Assembly: GCA_900208305.1 (NCBI GenBank)
Contig: OAPG01000002.1
Span: forward strand, 1,736,001 to 1,800,000
Source: Melanopsichium pennsylvanicum
Lineage: Eukaryota; Basidiomycota; Ustilaginomycetes; Ustilaginales
Reading direction: 5' to 3'
Length of the DNA stretch: 64,000 bases
Shown: positions 20,257-29,996 of the stretch, one piece after another
Numbering within the stretch: position 1 is the stretch's first letter
Layout of the letters: the number at the start of each line of letters is the position of its first letter
Position numbers and translations under genes: made by a program
Notes under the pieces: model-generated
Seen by the model: the letters and a program-made list of their open reading frames with translations, nothing else
Told to the model about the DNA's origin: nothing
Database searches by the model: none

Positions 20257-23200
20257 TTACGTTTGCAGTTGGTTGGCCCAGACGGCCAAAGTGTTGCCGA
20301 ATCCATTGCGGAGTCCGCTTTCATCGACTGTATCTTGTCCGTCAACTGTCACCATCTTCTCAACACCGACAGTGTTGAGATTCAGAACCCACACATTGGC
20401 ATCGTCGTCCAAATCCTGTAGCCAGAGGATCCTCTTTTGCGATCGTCGAGCAGAGACTTGGCTCTGGTCATAATTGTCAAAGAAAGAATAGAAGCCTGCG
20501 CCGTAGATGAAGACGTTGGTACTGTTGGCGATGCGCATGGCTATGCCACGGTTCTCGTAAGGATCGCTGGGGTTCTGGAAGGGCGATGACGATGACTGGG
20601 CGGAGGAGAGATTGAAGTTGGGATCGTGATACGTTTCTATGAAGAGCGCCTCTTCAGCCGAAGCAACCTCGCGGCCCTTGCCTTGGAAGTAAGCGGTCTC
20701 CGTCTGAGCTAGAGAGATGAAGATATTGTTTGCGTTGACGATGTTGTATTGATACAAAATGGAATGCTCGGAGGCGCCACCGTACATCCAGACTGGACCC
20801 TCGGCCGATTCGACGAGGATTCCCCGCCCCGTAAGGATGTTGACCTGAGCGCGATCGCCATAGTCGAGATCGTGGTCTGCTGTCCAAACCCACATGTTTT
20901 CGATATATGCACTCGAATTGGTGGTGAGATGGAGATTCAGGAAGCTAGCGCGACAGTCGTTGTTCAACGGCTGCTCGCGGGCGCATTTGTCTGCCTGCAG
21001 ATTGGTACCAGCGAAACCACCGACTCGAATGTGGCTGTCCCAGATGGCGGCTGAGCCTTGGCTGCCCTCTTGCTCTCGGATGTTCCACTCGACAATGATT
21101 GCGCCAGGAGCAGGGCCCCTTGTCGAGAAGATCATGTCTGAAATCTCCATCACACCGGAATCTCCTGGACATCCAATGCGTACGACAGGCTGAGGATCAG
21201 AGGCGTTCTCAAACTGAGCTCCTCCACCCATCAGAACCGGCCAGACTTCCCCGACCATCCTTGTCCCAGGTGGGAAGGTGACGGTTGACTCGAGATAGTA
21301 CGTCCCTTGAGGCACATATACGATTTTTTTGCCCGCGCTAGCATCCAAGATCTGTTGTAAAGCTTTCGAGTCGTCGGTTGTTCCGTCTCCTACACAGCCA
21401 CCCGCCTTCACATCGACAAAGTCTGAAGCAGTCGCCCATGCGTACTGAGGTCGACTGCGGCTGAACCAAGGCTGGAACGGATTGTCCATCTTGACCAGCG
21501 ATGAGGGCCTCTTGATGTCAACTGCCGAAACGCTCTGTACGTCTTCGAGCAGCTGCTTACCCTCGACAGTGGAGCCTTGCACCCAGCTTCGGATCACGGA
21601 AGGCTCATCGGAGCCGACCAGAAGGATGGGTTCTACCGCGTCTCCGGCTCTGACGACAGCAGTGACGTTCTCAATCATGATGTTGTCCAGAATAAGGGTG
21701 CCCGAGCCAGGAGTTGTAATGTTGAAAGCGGTATCGACATCACAAAGGACCCAATCGTACGCCAGAATTGAGGCAGCACCTTGACTTCCCGATGCTGGGT
21801 CCTCACTGGTACGCATCTCAAGACCTAATGTGCAGTTGGTGACATGAATGTCATGGTACGACCAGCCCCAGTTCCACGCCTGTGAGATCGCAGTTTGGCA
21901 ATTCTCGAAGGAGCTGTTCCGAAAGGTGAATTGCTGGTTGCCGAGATAAGCACCGTATCTACCACCCCTAAACGTGAGATTGGTCATGAAGCCACCACTA
22001 CCATTTTCCATGAAGATACCTTGTTGAGCGTTGTTGTCGGAATCTTGTCTCATTTCAAAATGGACGTTAAAGAGGCCGGTGGCCTGGCTCACCTGATGGT
22101 GAATACCCGTACCAGACGAAGGCCGCATCTGCGTGAGGTCGATCTTGAAATTGTAAACAGCACTGAAGAAGTTGTTCTGGTTGATGTACCAATTAGATCC
22201 ATCCGAAGAGTAGGGATCCTCGTCGATCACGGCTATGCCTTGGAATGTGGGAGCTGCGAGTAAGGTGGGGCGATCGACGGCGCTGCCTATCATCTGGGTA
22301 TAATAGTATCTCAAGATGGGTGATGATACAAGGTACGTCCCCGGGGGAAAGTAAACTATGGCTGGTGAGATGGTGGAGCTGCCACAGCCCTCACCACAAC
22401 GGTTGCTTTGGCTGATGGCCTGATTGATGGCGTTGGTGTCATCCGTCACGCCACTGCGGGGAGATGGCAAATAGCACCTCTGTCAGCGCTCTTCTGCTAC
22501 ATGTAGAATGCAACGATGCCATGAGACCAATATACTCACTCTCCTTGGGCACCAAAGTCCTTGACATTACGGAAGACCTGGTATGTACTCTGGTCGGGAT
22601 TGTACGTAGCGTTCCCATTGTGGTCGATGAGCTCGATCCAAAACGTCTCGTTTGCCTGGCTGGTGCCGAATGAAGCTGCAGTGGAGGTATTCGAGGGCAA
22701 AGTTGTGTTCATGTTCAGTGAGAAGGGAGAGGACGAGATCTGATCTCCGAAGCGGTGTGAGAGGGATTCCTGAACGATACGCGTTAGATTTGCAGCGTTT
22801 TCAAGGTTGGTCCATGCCGCTTGACTCTGTTGCAGGACTTGTGCGATATCATCAAAGAGGCTCTTTCCTACTTCCGCAATGCCGGTGAGGCCACTCGCTG
22901 TGACTTGCAGGGCGTTGGGTATGACGTGTTGAGGAGACACCAATTCCTCCTGATTGGCGAATTGTAATGGAGAGACGTCAAGCTCAAGATCTGGAAGGGA
23001 GTTGCGTCTTACCGATTCTAAAAGTGGAGGGCCTGCAGTCGAGCTGGACCGTTCGACTTCGGATTGGGCGCTGATGTCACGTTCAAGATATGACGCAGAG
23101 ACTGCTTTCTGAACTGAGTCGAGGTTGTGAGCAGAGAACGCAGAGAACGTGGGACTCTTCTGCGCACCGCTTGGAGGATCGTGGGAAGCGTCGCACACAA

Positions 23201-23297
23201 CAAATCCACTTTGAGTGATCACCAGCAAGATACAAGCTGCCGAGACGAGGCCAAGCACTGTAGCTCGACCACGCTGCCTCTTGCGAGTGAATCGCAT
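20257..23297 (-). CDS. GH55 exo-beta-1,3-glucanase, secreted or membrane-anchored
   Basis: Glycoside hydrolase family 55 enzyme that releases glucose from the ends of beta-1,3-glucan in fungal walls. Exons 23297-22540 and 22453-20257; the intron starts GTGAGT and ends CCGCAG. Product is 984 aa. Residues about 12-35 (TVLGLVSAACILLVITQSGF) follow a very basic start MRFTRKRQRGR, so it is either a signal peptide or a type II anchor. A Ser-rich region of about 200 residues follows. Two tandem right-handed beta-helix modules begin at VKDFGAQGDGVTDDTNAIN (near 243) and VKAGGCVGDGTTDDSKALQQ (near 597), the duplicated pectate-lyase-like signature of GH55. The segment YGGASEHSILYQYNI lies in the C-terminal module, where the catalytic acid of the family is found; that assignment is tentative. 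Many N-x-S/T sites fit secretion. It is longer than typical GH55 (about 750-800 aa) because of the N-terminal extension. Confidence 0.92.
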
Positions 23298-23966
23298 GCT
23301 GACGTGTTTCTCGAAGAGGTCAACAATCCTGGGGGATCTGCTGAGTCGATGTCTTGAGTGTATGCTGGCGGCAGGAAGATGATATATGAAAGGTTGCGAC
23401 GAAGTTCGCCAAGTCAGCGTTTCGCCGGCCGCGAGACTGCGCGTGACAGAGCTAGATGGCTTTGGCTCGTCGCAGCTGCCTTTGAAGTCTTAGAACAGAT
23501 TTGTATCCTCGGTAGAGAGGTCGGTGTTTTGTGAAATGAAGGAGAACATTGACAACAATCAAGGACAAAGAAGACTGCTTGCTGCCTCTCCGAGCTGGCG
23601 ACGTCGACTGAACGGTTCTTTCATAGCGCTCAAGTAGGTTGTACCGTCACTGCAGCACCTTTGACTCAGAGCGTCAAGTGCAAACATGCTGAATTAGGTG
23701 ACGCGATAAGTCATTTACTAATAGAGGGAAATGCATGGCGGTTGATGCCTAGATAGTACCTGTTCGTATCAACAAGGAAAACGCACGAGAGGCGAAACAT
23801 ATCACATTTGGGCGTAGTTGGGCAACTTTGATGGTCGAGCCCAAATTGAATTCTGCTGAATTACGCACATCGCAAAATGCGACGGCGTACTCTGCTTGTG
23901 CTGCACCAAGTCCAAAACGACACATGTATTCATTCCATCGGCAACAATGCCTTGTTCTCTCGGCGT
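23298..23966. other. GH55 promoter region
   Basis: About 670 bp between the GH55 start and the end of the dehydrogenase gene, both on the minus strand. No gene or recognisable element was seen. Confidence 0.5.
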
Positions 23967-25259
23967 CTATGTGAAGTTGACATCCTTCTGCTCAGGAACA
24001 GTGAAGCCGAGCTTACCGGTCTCAAGGCCTTTCATGAGGTTCCGCAAACAGACGGCTTCCATCTCGGTTTGAGTTTCCAGTGTCAATGTGCCCACATGTG
24101 GGAGCAATTCTACTTTCGAGTCTTTCAACGCCAAGAGTCTGTCATGGATCTTGGGCTTTTGTCACATCAATGTCAGCAAGGAGCGATTCGCCAAGTCGAA
24201 CCTTAAAAGTCAGCGATCTGGCTGCATTATTCTGACAAGGTCGATCGGGTCACTTTGTCTTGGCATGACACTCACCTCTGCTTCGAACACGTCTAGGCCG
24301 GCACCCGCGATGATGCCCTCTTCAAGGGCCTGAGCCAGCTCCTCTTCCTTAACGACGGGACCGCGTGCTGTGTTGATCAAGATCGCGTCCTTCTTCATGG
24401 CTTGCAGTTGTTGCTGCCCGATAAGGCCATTGGTTGCAGGCGTGAGGGGGCAGTGCAGCGACACGACGTCAGACTGTGCGAGCAGTTGGTTGAGCGTCTC
24501 GATATACTGCATACCTCCTTTGGCTGCCTGTGACTCGACATCGGGGCTGAGACGGTTGCGATTGTGGTAGATGACCTTCATGCCAAGAGCATGTGATGCC
24601 TTGTGAGCAAAAGCTCGACCGATACCTCCTGCACCTACGACGCCGAGCGTCTTGCCACGTGGATCCCTTGCGTCGAGAAAAGGGAAAGCCGAGTTGAAGT
24701 TGCCCTCTTTCATCTGCGCCTTTGCCATTGGAAATCGACGAAGAGCGCCGAGCAGAAGATAAAGAGCAACATCCGAGGTAGCATCGTCCACAGCAGAAGG
24801 CACATTTGAAGCCTGAATGCCTTTCTGAGATAAGGCTTGTATATCGAGCTGATCGTAGCCGGCGCCATTGTGCACAATGTAGCGCAGAGTCTGAGGAAGC
24901 TGCGAGACGAGATGCTCATCGAAGCGACCGGTGATCTTGATGGAGCGAGCACCTCCGAAATGGCGATAGATGCCTACCACATCTGAATACTCACCACCGT
25001 TCTTAAATTTGTCGAGGAGTTCCTGACGTGTCTTGGCAGTCGACTCGACCACATTGGCGACATTCGAAAGCTGACTGAGCTCAGTCGTTGCCAGCTTGAC
25101 CTGATCCAAGAGGAGCACTTTGGGTTTGTCTTTGGAAGCAGCTGTTGTTGCAGCTACGTGAGCACTTGAGTGAAATTGTTTGATGACGAGCAAATGGGGC
25201 TGTATGCGGAGCACGCTTGAGGCGCAGCTAAGGCTCGAGAAACTACGAAGAACAAGCAT
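23967..25259 (-). CDS. D-isomer-specific 2-hydroxyacid dehydrogenase (glyoxylate/hydroxypyruvate reductase-like)
   Basis: NAD(P)H-dependent reductase of 2-oxo acids; the closest well-known fungal relative is yeast glyoxylate reductase Gor1. Exons 25259-24276 and 24155-23967; the intron starts GTGAGT and ends CAAAAG. Joined product is 390 aa. The first about 40 residues are rich in Ser, Arg, Leu and Ala without acidic residues, consistent with a mitochondrial presequence. The dinucleotide-binding motif is TLGVVGAGGIGRAF. The hinge segment reads HCPLTPATNGLIG. The catalytic Arg lies in INTARGPVV, Glu in GAGLDVFEAE at the splice junction, and His in LLPHVGTLTLETQTEM of exon 2. All three catalytic residues are therefore present. 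Substrate preference cannot be decided from sequence alone. Confidence 0.93.
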
Positions 25260-26029
25260 CGCTGATATGACGATCTCTGAGTCGTGGGATCATTGGGTGG
25301 AGAGTTAGGGTCGTGTTGGTGTGCTGTGTGCTTTTGGAAGAACTGCCGTCCCCCGCACTTTTAAGATCAGTTTACATGTCTCATTCTTACACAGTAGTGA
25401 ACAGGCAACGAGATGGCCTTTTGCAGGAAATACTACTACGTAAGCATGACTTTGTCAAGCTCCTTCGATATTTTTCAGGGTCTCAGCCCGCTTTTTTTTT
25501 TTTTCCTTCGCGGGCTTTGCGAACCGCTCTTTTTCCAGTTCTCCACACCCGCACTTCAAAATTCCCAAAACCTAAAACTTCCCTTTCAATCTTCTCGTAT
25601 CATCACGTCCATCACCACCCGTTATACATCATCGACTTCCAATTTTATCTCACACAGCGCTTGCCTCATTCCTAATAGAGAACATAGAGCCTAGCCACTG
25701 TCTCTCTTCGGGAACGAGTTTCTGCTGTGTGATCTGCAGCCAGAGCTCATCAGCAAGGCTATCCTTACAAGCAAGCGTCGTCCGACCGCATAGCAGTCGG
25801 TCAGGCTTCTGCAACCATACTGCGTGATCTCTTCAGCGCCATAAGCTTGCGATGGTCAGCTTACTACTCGACAGCTAAGACCTCTCGCATTCTGCCTTTT
25901 TTGCCAAAGGTAAAGCCTCCGACACAATCTAAAGAGTCCACAACCACGATTCCGCGCTCGCCTGCAGCATCCGCAGTAGTCGCGGCTGGTAAAATCACCT
26001 TACCATACATCAAGACTGTCTCTTCAACC
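25260..26029. other. Divergent intergenic region, dehydrogenase / REX4
   Basis: About 770 bp with a T-rich and C-rich leader on the REX4 side. The REX4 reading frame is open back to 25847 but has no ATG in that extension. Confidence 0.5.
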
Positions 26030-27142
26030 ATGAAGCGAGCACTTCCTGCAAGCAGCGAGAGTGCAGGTAGCAATTGGAAGGCTCTAAAGAAGTCGCTCAA
26101 CTCCGACGCTTCCACCTCTACTTGCCCACTGGGACGTCGAAAGACATCTGCACCTCATGTAAAGACCCAGCGCACAAGGGTCGACAATGTCATCGCAAAT
26201 GACACAGACCGTAGCAGAACTTCTAGCCCTGCACCTAAATCCTTGCCATGGTTCGCAGAGGACATATCTCCTCAAGATCTGGAGCTCGTTCGCCAAAGTG
26301 CATCTGATAAGATGGCTCGCACTGGCGAGTGGGAGGGTATCATGGATGCCAAGCTCAAGAAGAAAATCATCCTCGGCGGCCTACCGTCCGATGCCAACCC
26401 AGCCAAGAAGGAGCCTGGCAGCTATCTTGCTATCGACTGTGAGATGGTGGGTGTTGGTGACAAAGGCTCCGAATCTGTGCTTGCACGCGTATCGATTGTC
26501 AACTTTCACGGTGCCACCATCATGGATCGATTCGTACGGCCGCAGGAGAAAGTCACCGACTACCGTACTTGGGTCTCGGGTGTGCGTCCCAGGGATCTCA
26601 AGGACGCACCTTACTTTAGCGAGGTCCAAGGTGAGGTGGCTACCTTGATCAAAGGCAAAGTCTTGGTCGGCCACGCGATTCAGAACGATCTGAAAGCGCT
26701 GTTGCTCTCGCACCCCAAGCCCCTCATCCGCGACACTGCGACGTTCCAGCCACTGCGCGATCTCGCCAAGACCAAGTATCCGAGTCTGAAAAAGCTCGCC
26801 AAGCTCGTGCTAGGCATCGACATTCAGCTGCAAGGCGAATCGCATTCGTCAGTGGAGGACGCTCGAGCGACCATGGCCGTCTTCCGCAGCCAAAAGTCAA
26901 AATGGGACGAGATGCTGCGGTCAAAGGGTCATGGCGGGGGAGCGGTGGCCCGGCTAGCTTCGCGTTCGGCCACCAACAAGGTGTGGAAGCCACCTGTGAA
27001 TGGCGAGGCTGTAGATGCTGCCTCGCCGGCGCTTGTCAAGAGGAGCATGTCGAGCTCGGCAGGCGGTGCCGCACTGCAAGATACGATGCGTCTGAAACCA
27101 AGGATGGCTGCGAAGGCTGATTGGTGGAAGGACACTGTGTGA
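26030..27142 (+). CDS. REX4: RNA exonuclease 4 (DEDDh 3'-5' exonuclease)
   Basis: 3'-5' exoribonuclease of the DEDDh superfamily; yeast Rex4 acts in pre-rRNA processing in the nucleolus. Intronless, 370 aa from the ATG at 26030 (MKRALPASSESAGSNWKAL). The SNWKAL segment near the start is typical of REX4 N-termini, which supports this start over upstream non-ATG positions. Exo I is YLAIDCEMVGVG (near 134), Exo II is GHAIQNDLKALLL (near 216) and Exo III is HSSVEDARATMAVF (near 272), providing the D-E, D and H-D ligands for two metal ions. Segments RVSIVNFHGATIMDRFVRP and DYRTWVSGVRPRDL match the family between motifs I and II. The basic C-terminal tail may help nuclear targeting. Confidence 0.95.
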   Translation: MKRALPASSESAGSNWKALKKSLNSDASTSTCPLGRRKTSAPHVKTQRTRVDNVIANDTDRSRTSSPAPKSLPWFAEDISPQDLELVRQSASDKMARTGEWEGIMDAKLKKKIILGGLPSDANPAKKEPGSYLAIDCEMVGVGDKGSESVLARVSIVNFHGATIMDRFVRPQEKVTDYRTWVSGVRPRDLKDAPYFSEVQGEVATLIKGKVLVGHAIQNDLKALLLSHPKPLIRDTATFQPLRDLAKTKYPSLKKLAKLVLGIDIQLQGESHSSVEDARATMAVFRSQKSKWDEMLRSKGHGGGAVARLASRSATNKVWKPPVNGEAVDAASPALVKRSMSSSAGGAALQDTMRLKPRMAAKADWWKDTV

Positions 27143-27694
27143 AGTCAGTCCACTCACATTTAGACATGGAAGACGAAAGACAACTTCAATCTGCTCCGTC
27201 GTGGTACTCTGTTACCTAGATAATTCATCGTACCTTCTGCTGTTCCGCAATTCATCGTGTATTTGTACCTGCGTCTAAATTTCATCACCCAACGGAACTC
27301 GCCAATTTTGTAATTTATGCACCGTGTTTGTGTATCAGTCGGGCTGAATCGCGTCGGAATCGGAAGAGTCGATGAGCTTGACTGAGCCTGTTAGGAAAAG
27401 ATGACTAGTGTGGATTGAGCACGAAATCATTACGCCGCGAACGTTGGATTTGGGTAGAGTACAAGGAGTAAAAGCCAAACATGGGCATCGAAAGCATCAA
27501 GCTGCATGTTTGGGCGAGCAAGCAAGGAGACATGCGATTCGGAAGAGAATTGAGCCTGCTTCTCAAGGGTCAGACTGGTGGTGGGTCCGGATATGCCGCA
27601 TGCTGATTGATGACCGCAATCGCGCGAATTCTTTTGCCGTCTGGGTGCGAGATCGTGTTGCGGGTTTGAGAGAGATATGGAGGCCGTCGAGCCG
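27143..27694. other. Convergent intergenic region REX4 / SWIB gene
   Basis: About 550 bp between two 3' ends. Nothing recognisable. Confidence 0.5.
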
Positions 27695-28778
27695 TCATGC
27701 GTCGTCCTTTTTCGTAAGGTGAGATCCGATGAGCTTAGCCATCTCAAAGGAGCTGCGGTGGGGAGGGAAAAAGAAAGCGCAAGCTGTAAGTATGGTGGTG
27801 CAGTCGAGGAATACGTTTCTTGCTTTATGTGTAGTGTAAACTTACTCTACGGCTTCCTTGCCAAAGATGGAAGTGAGCTTGGCATCGCAGAGAATCTGAA
27901 AGTACGGATGAAAAGATCGAGTGGGTTGATGGATCTGTCAGCATGCTTGAGAGAGAGTGCGCGGAGTCTTGTGCATGCTACTGCCACTTACTTGACGCTT
28001 GTTGCTTTCGTTCTGAAGGTTATTTGACTTGATGTACACCCAGAGCTGCTTGACGACGGCGTGTCGTGGCATCTAGAGAGGAGCGAGGAGTATGTCGAGA
28101 AAGGAAAGAGTGGTAAGTGAGAGGTGCGATCAGCCGATGAAGATCTGTTCTGAAGCTGTTTGGAGGGCACTCAGAGAGAGCACGCATACGTACTTCGTTG
28201 CCGCCACAAACCTCTGCAAGCTTGGGAGAGAGGACGAGGGGCCGATTGAAGGGATTGTTCGGGTTTGCAGCCCTCTTCTTGCGAGGTTCATCGTCATCGT
28301 CTTCATCGGTGGCAGCACGCTTTTTGGCGGCCTTCTTTTTCGGCTTGGGCTCAGGCTTTATTTTGGTACCATTAGAGGCTGGAGCAGCTTTGGCAGAAGC
28401 GGTTTTAGAGGAGGAGGTAGTGGAGGATGCGCTTGTGGGAGCAGCTATGTGACCGCCTCTTACACCGCCAAGACCCGGAAGAGCAAGACCACCGGATGGT
28501 GGCGCGGAGGAAGCGCCGTTGTACGAAGTGGGAGGGTGTGGCGGTGCAGGCATGCCTTTTGAAATGTGGTCGAAGCAGTCACGAATTACCTCATCGACTT
28601 GCTTTTTGCTTGCAGATAGGTCGAGCGTTGGGGGCAGTGCGTGCGGTGGAAGTTGAGCAAGCTGTGCGCGAACCTTTTTGGCAGAGATGGAGCTGAGATC
28701 GGCGTTGTTAAGGATTTGAATGATGGCGGGGCGGAGGACAGCGACGGTGGCTGGGTCGAGAGGCGAAGGCTGAGACAT
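27695..28778 (-). CDS. DEK_C and SWIB domain chromatin protein (UAF30/TRI1-like)
   Basis: Nuclear protein related to yeast Uaf30, a subunit of the RNA polymerase I upstream activating factor, and its paralogue Tri1. Four exons on the minus strand: 28778-28194, 28072-27992, 27895-27846 and 27752-27695. The joined product is 257 aa. An N-terminal DEK_C-like helical domain (LRPAIIQILNNADLSSISAK...KKQVDEVIRDCFD) spans about 12-75. A Ser/Ala linker follows, then a basic-acidic stretch KPKKKAAKKRAATDEDDDDE that probably includes a nuclear localisation signal. The C-terminal SWIB fold reads LVLSPKLAEVCGGNE, then MPRHAVVKQLWVYIKSNNLQ, then KRQILCDAKLTSIFGKEAV and SFEMAKLIGSHL, pieced together across three introns. 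The ATG at 28778 (MSQPSPLD) is the first ATG of the frame. Confidence 0.92.
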
Positions 28779-29036
28779 GGTTGCGGAGGTGACGGTGGAA
28801 GTCAGGGTCAAATGTGGCGTTTTGATTTGCGAATGAGCAGCGTAGGGTGGTGGTGGTGGTGGTGGAGCTGACGAAAGGTGATGATGCAAGGGTGAGCAAG
28901 AGAGCAATGGGGGAGCGCCGCGACGCTACTGGATGAGAAGATAACGGCGCCTGATGGTGATAGAGATTGAGAGAGGCAGAGAAAGGAGAGTTCCGACCAA
29001 GATGGAGCGATGGCGGTGAAAGGTCAAAGAGCGGAT

Positions 29037-29079
29037 ATCGTATCGTATCGTATCGTACCGTATCGTATCGTATCGTATG
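29037..29079. repeat. (CGTAT)n pentanucleotide microsatellite
   Basis: About eight tandem copies of CGTAT with one CGTAC variant. Confidence 0.85.
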
Positions 29080-29297
29080 GGATGATCAAGTGAAACCGAA
29101 CTGAGCCAAAGCGCGGCAAGCACCGAGGTTGATGTTATTGTTGAGCGGTTTTGAAGTGGACGGTATTGGTGGTGGTGGCTTAATAGACGAATTTATTGGT
29201 TTGAAAAGGGAAGGATGATGAGATAGTCAATTGTAACACTGTAATGGTGAATGATCAAAGGGTTAAGAAGAGGGACGAAGAAGACAAGGCAGAGAAT

Positions 29298-29302
<5 letters not shown>

Positions 29303-29338
<36 letters not shown>
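29303..29338. repeat. (GA)n microsatellite
   Basis: An uninterrupted GA dinucleotide run of about 17 units. Confidence 0.85.
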
Positions 29339-29340
<2 letters not shown>

Positions 29341-29996
29341 CTAAGAGACATGTTCAACTTAGCGTCGACACAAGACAAAACCAAAAACTAGAGAGATGAA
29401 TTAAAAGTGGACCAAGCGTGACGCAGAATCTAACAGTACTCTGTTTACCTACTTAAACAGTAAACAAAGTAACAAATTACAAATTACACTATTTTACAGA
29501 CAAAGTTACACTACAAATATCATTCTTCAACGCCATTCTGCTCGAGTCTAGATAATCTAATATTCTGCACAGCTAACTTGTTCGCTATCCAGAATAAGAA
29601 TGTAAATACATTTATTGCGTACTCATAATTCCAAATCATATTATAGAATTTGAGTGGAGGCGAATATCGGGCGAGACAAACAGTCACACATGTACGACCA
29701 AATCCACCTTTGCATTCTGCATTCACACACATATACACGCTGGTTGGCCTTAGTAATTATGCTGTAAAGATTATGTCGATTCGTCAGCTTTTGGTCGACT
29801 CATTCCTTCATTCATTCATTCATTCATATAGCATTCACATTCAAAATCAACCACTAACGACATCGTATCATTCCAGCTAACCGCAAGCTAAGCTGGATTT
29901 ATCAAAATGTATCGATTCTAGTCGTCGACTCCTTTTGTCAAGTCTAGTTCATTCGCCCATCCGTCATTCTAGTCCTCGGCGCCTTAGGTGCACACC

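Larger units (their letters stand above)
28779..29996. other. Divergent intergenic region SWIB gene / VPS17, microsatellite-rich
   Basis: About 1.2 kb that holds three simple repeats: (CGTAT)n near 29037-29079, (GA)n near 29303-29338 and (TTCA)n near 29807-29827. No gene was seen. Confidence 0.6.

Noticed and set aside
25847..26029. 61-residue N-terminal extension of REX4
   Set aside because: It begins with TTG, has no ATG, and the conserved SNWKAL segment follows the ATG at 26030.
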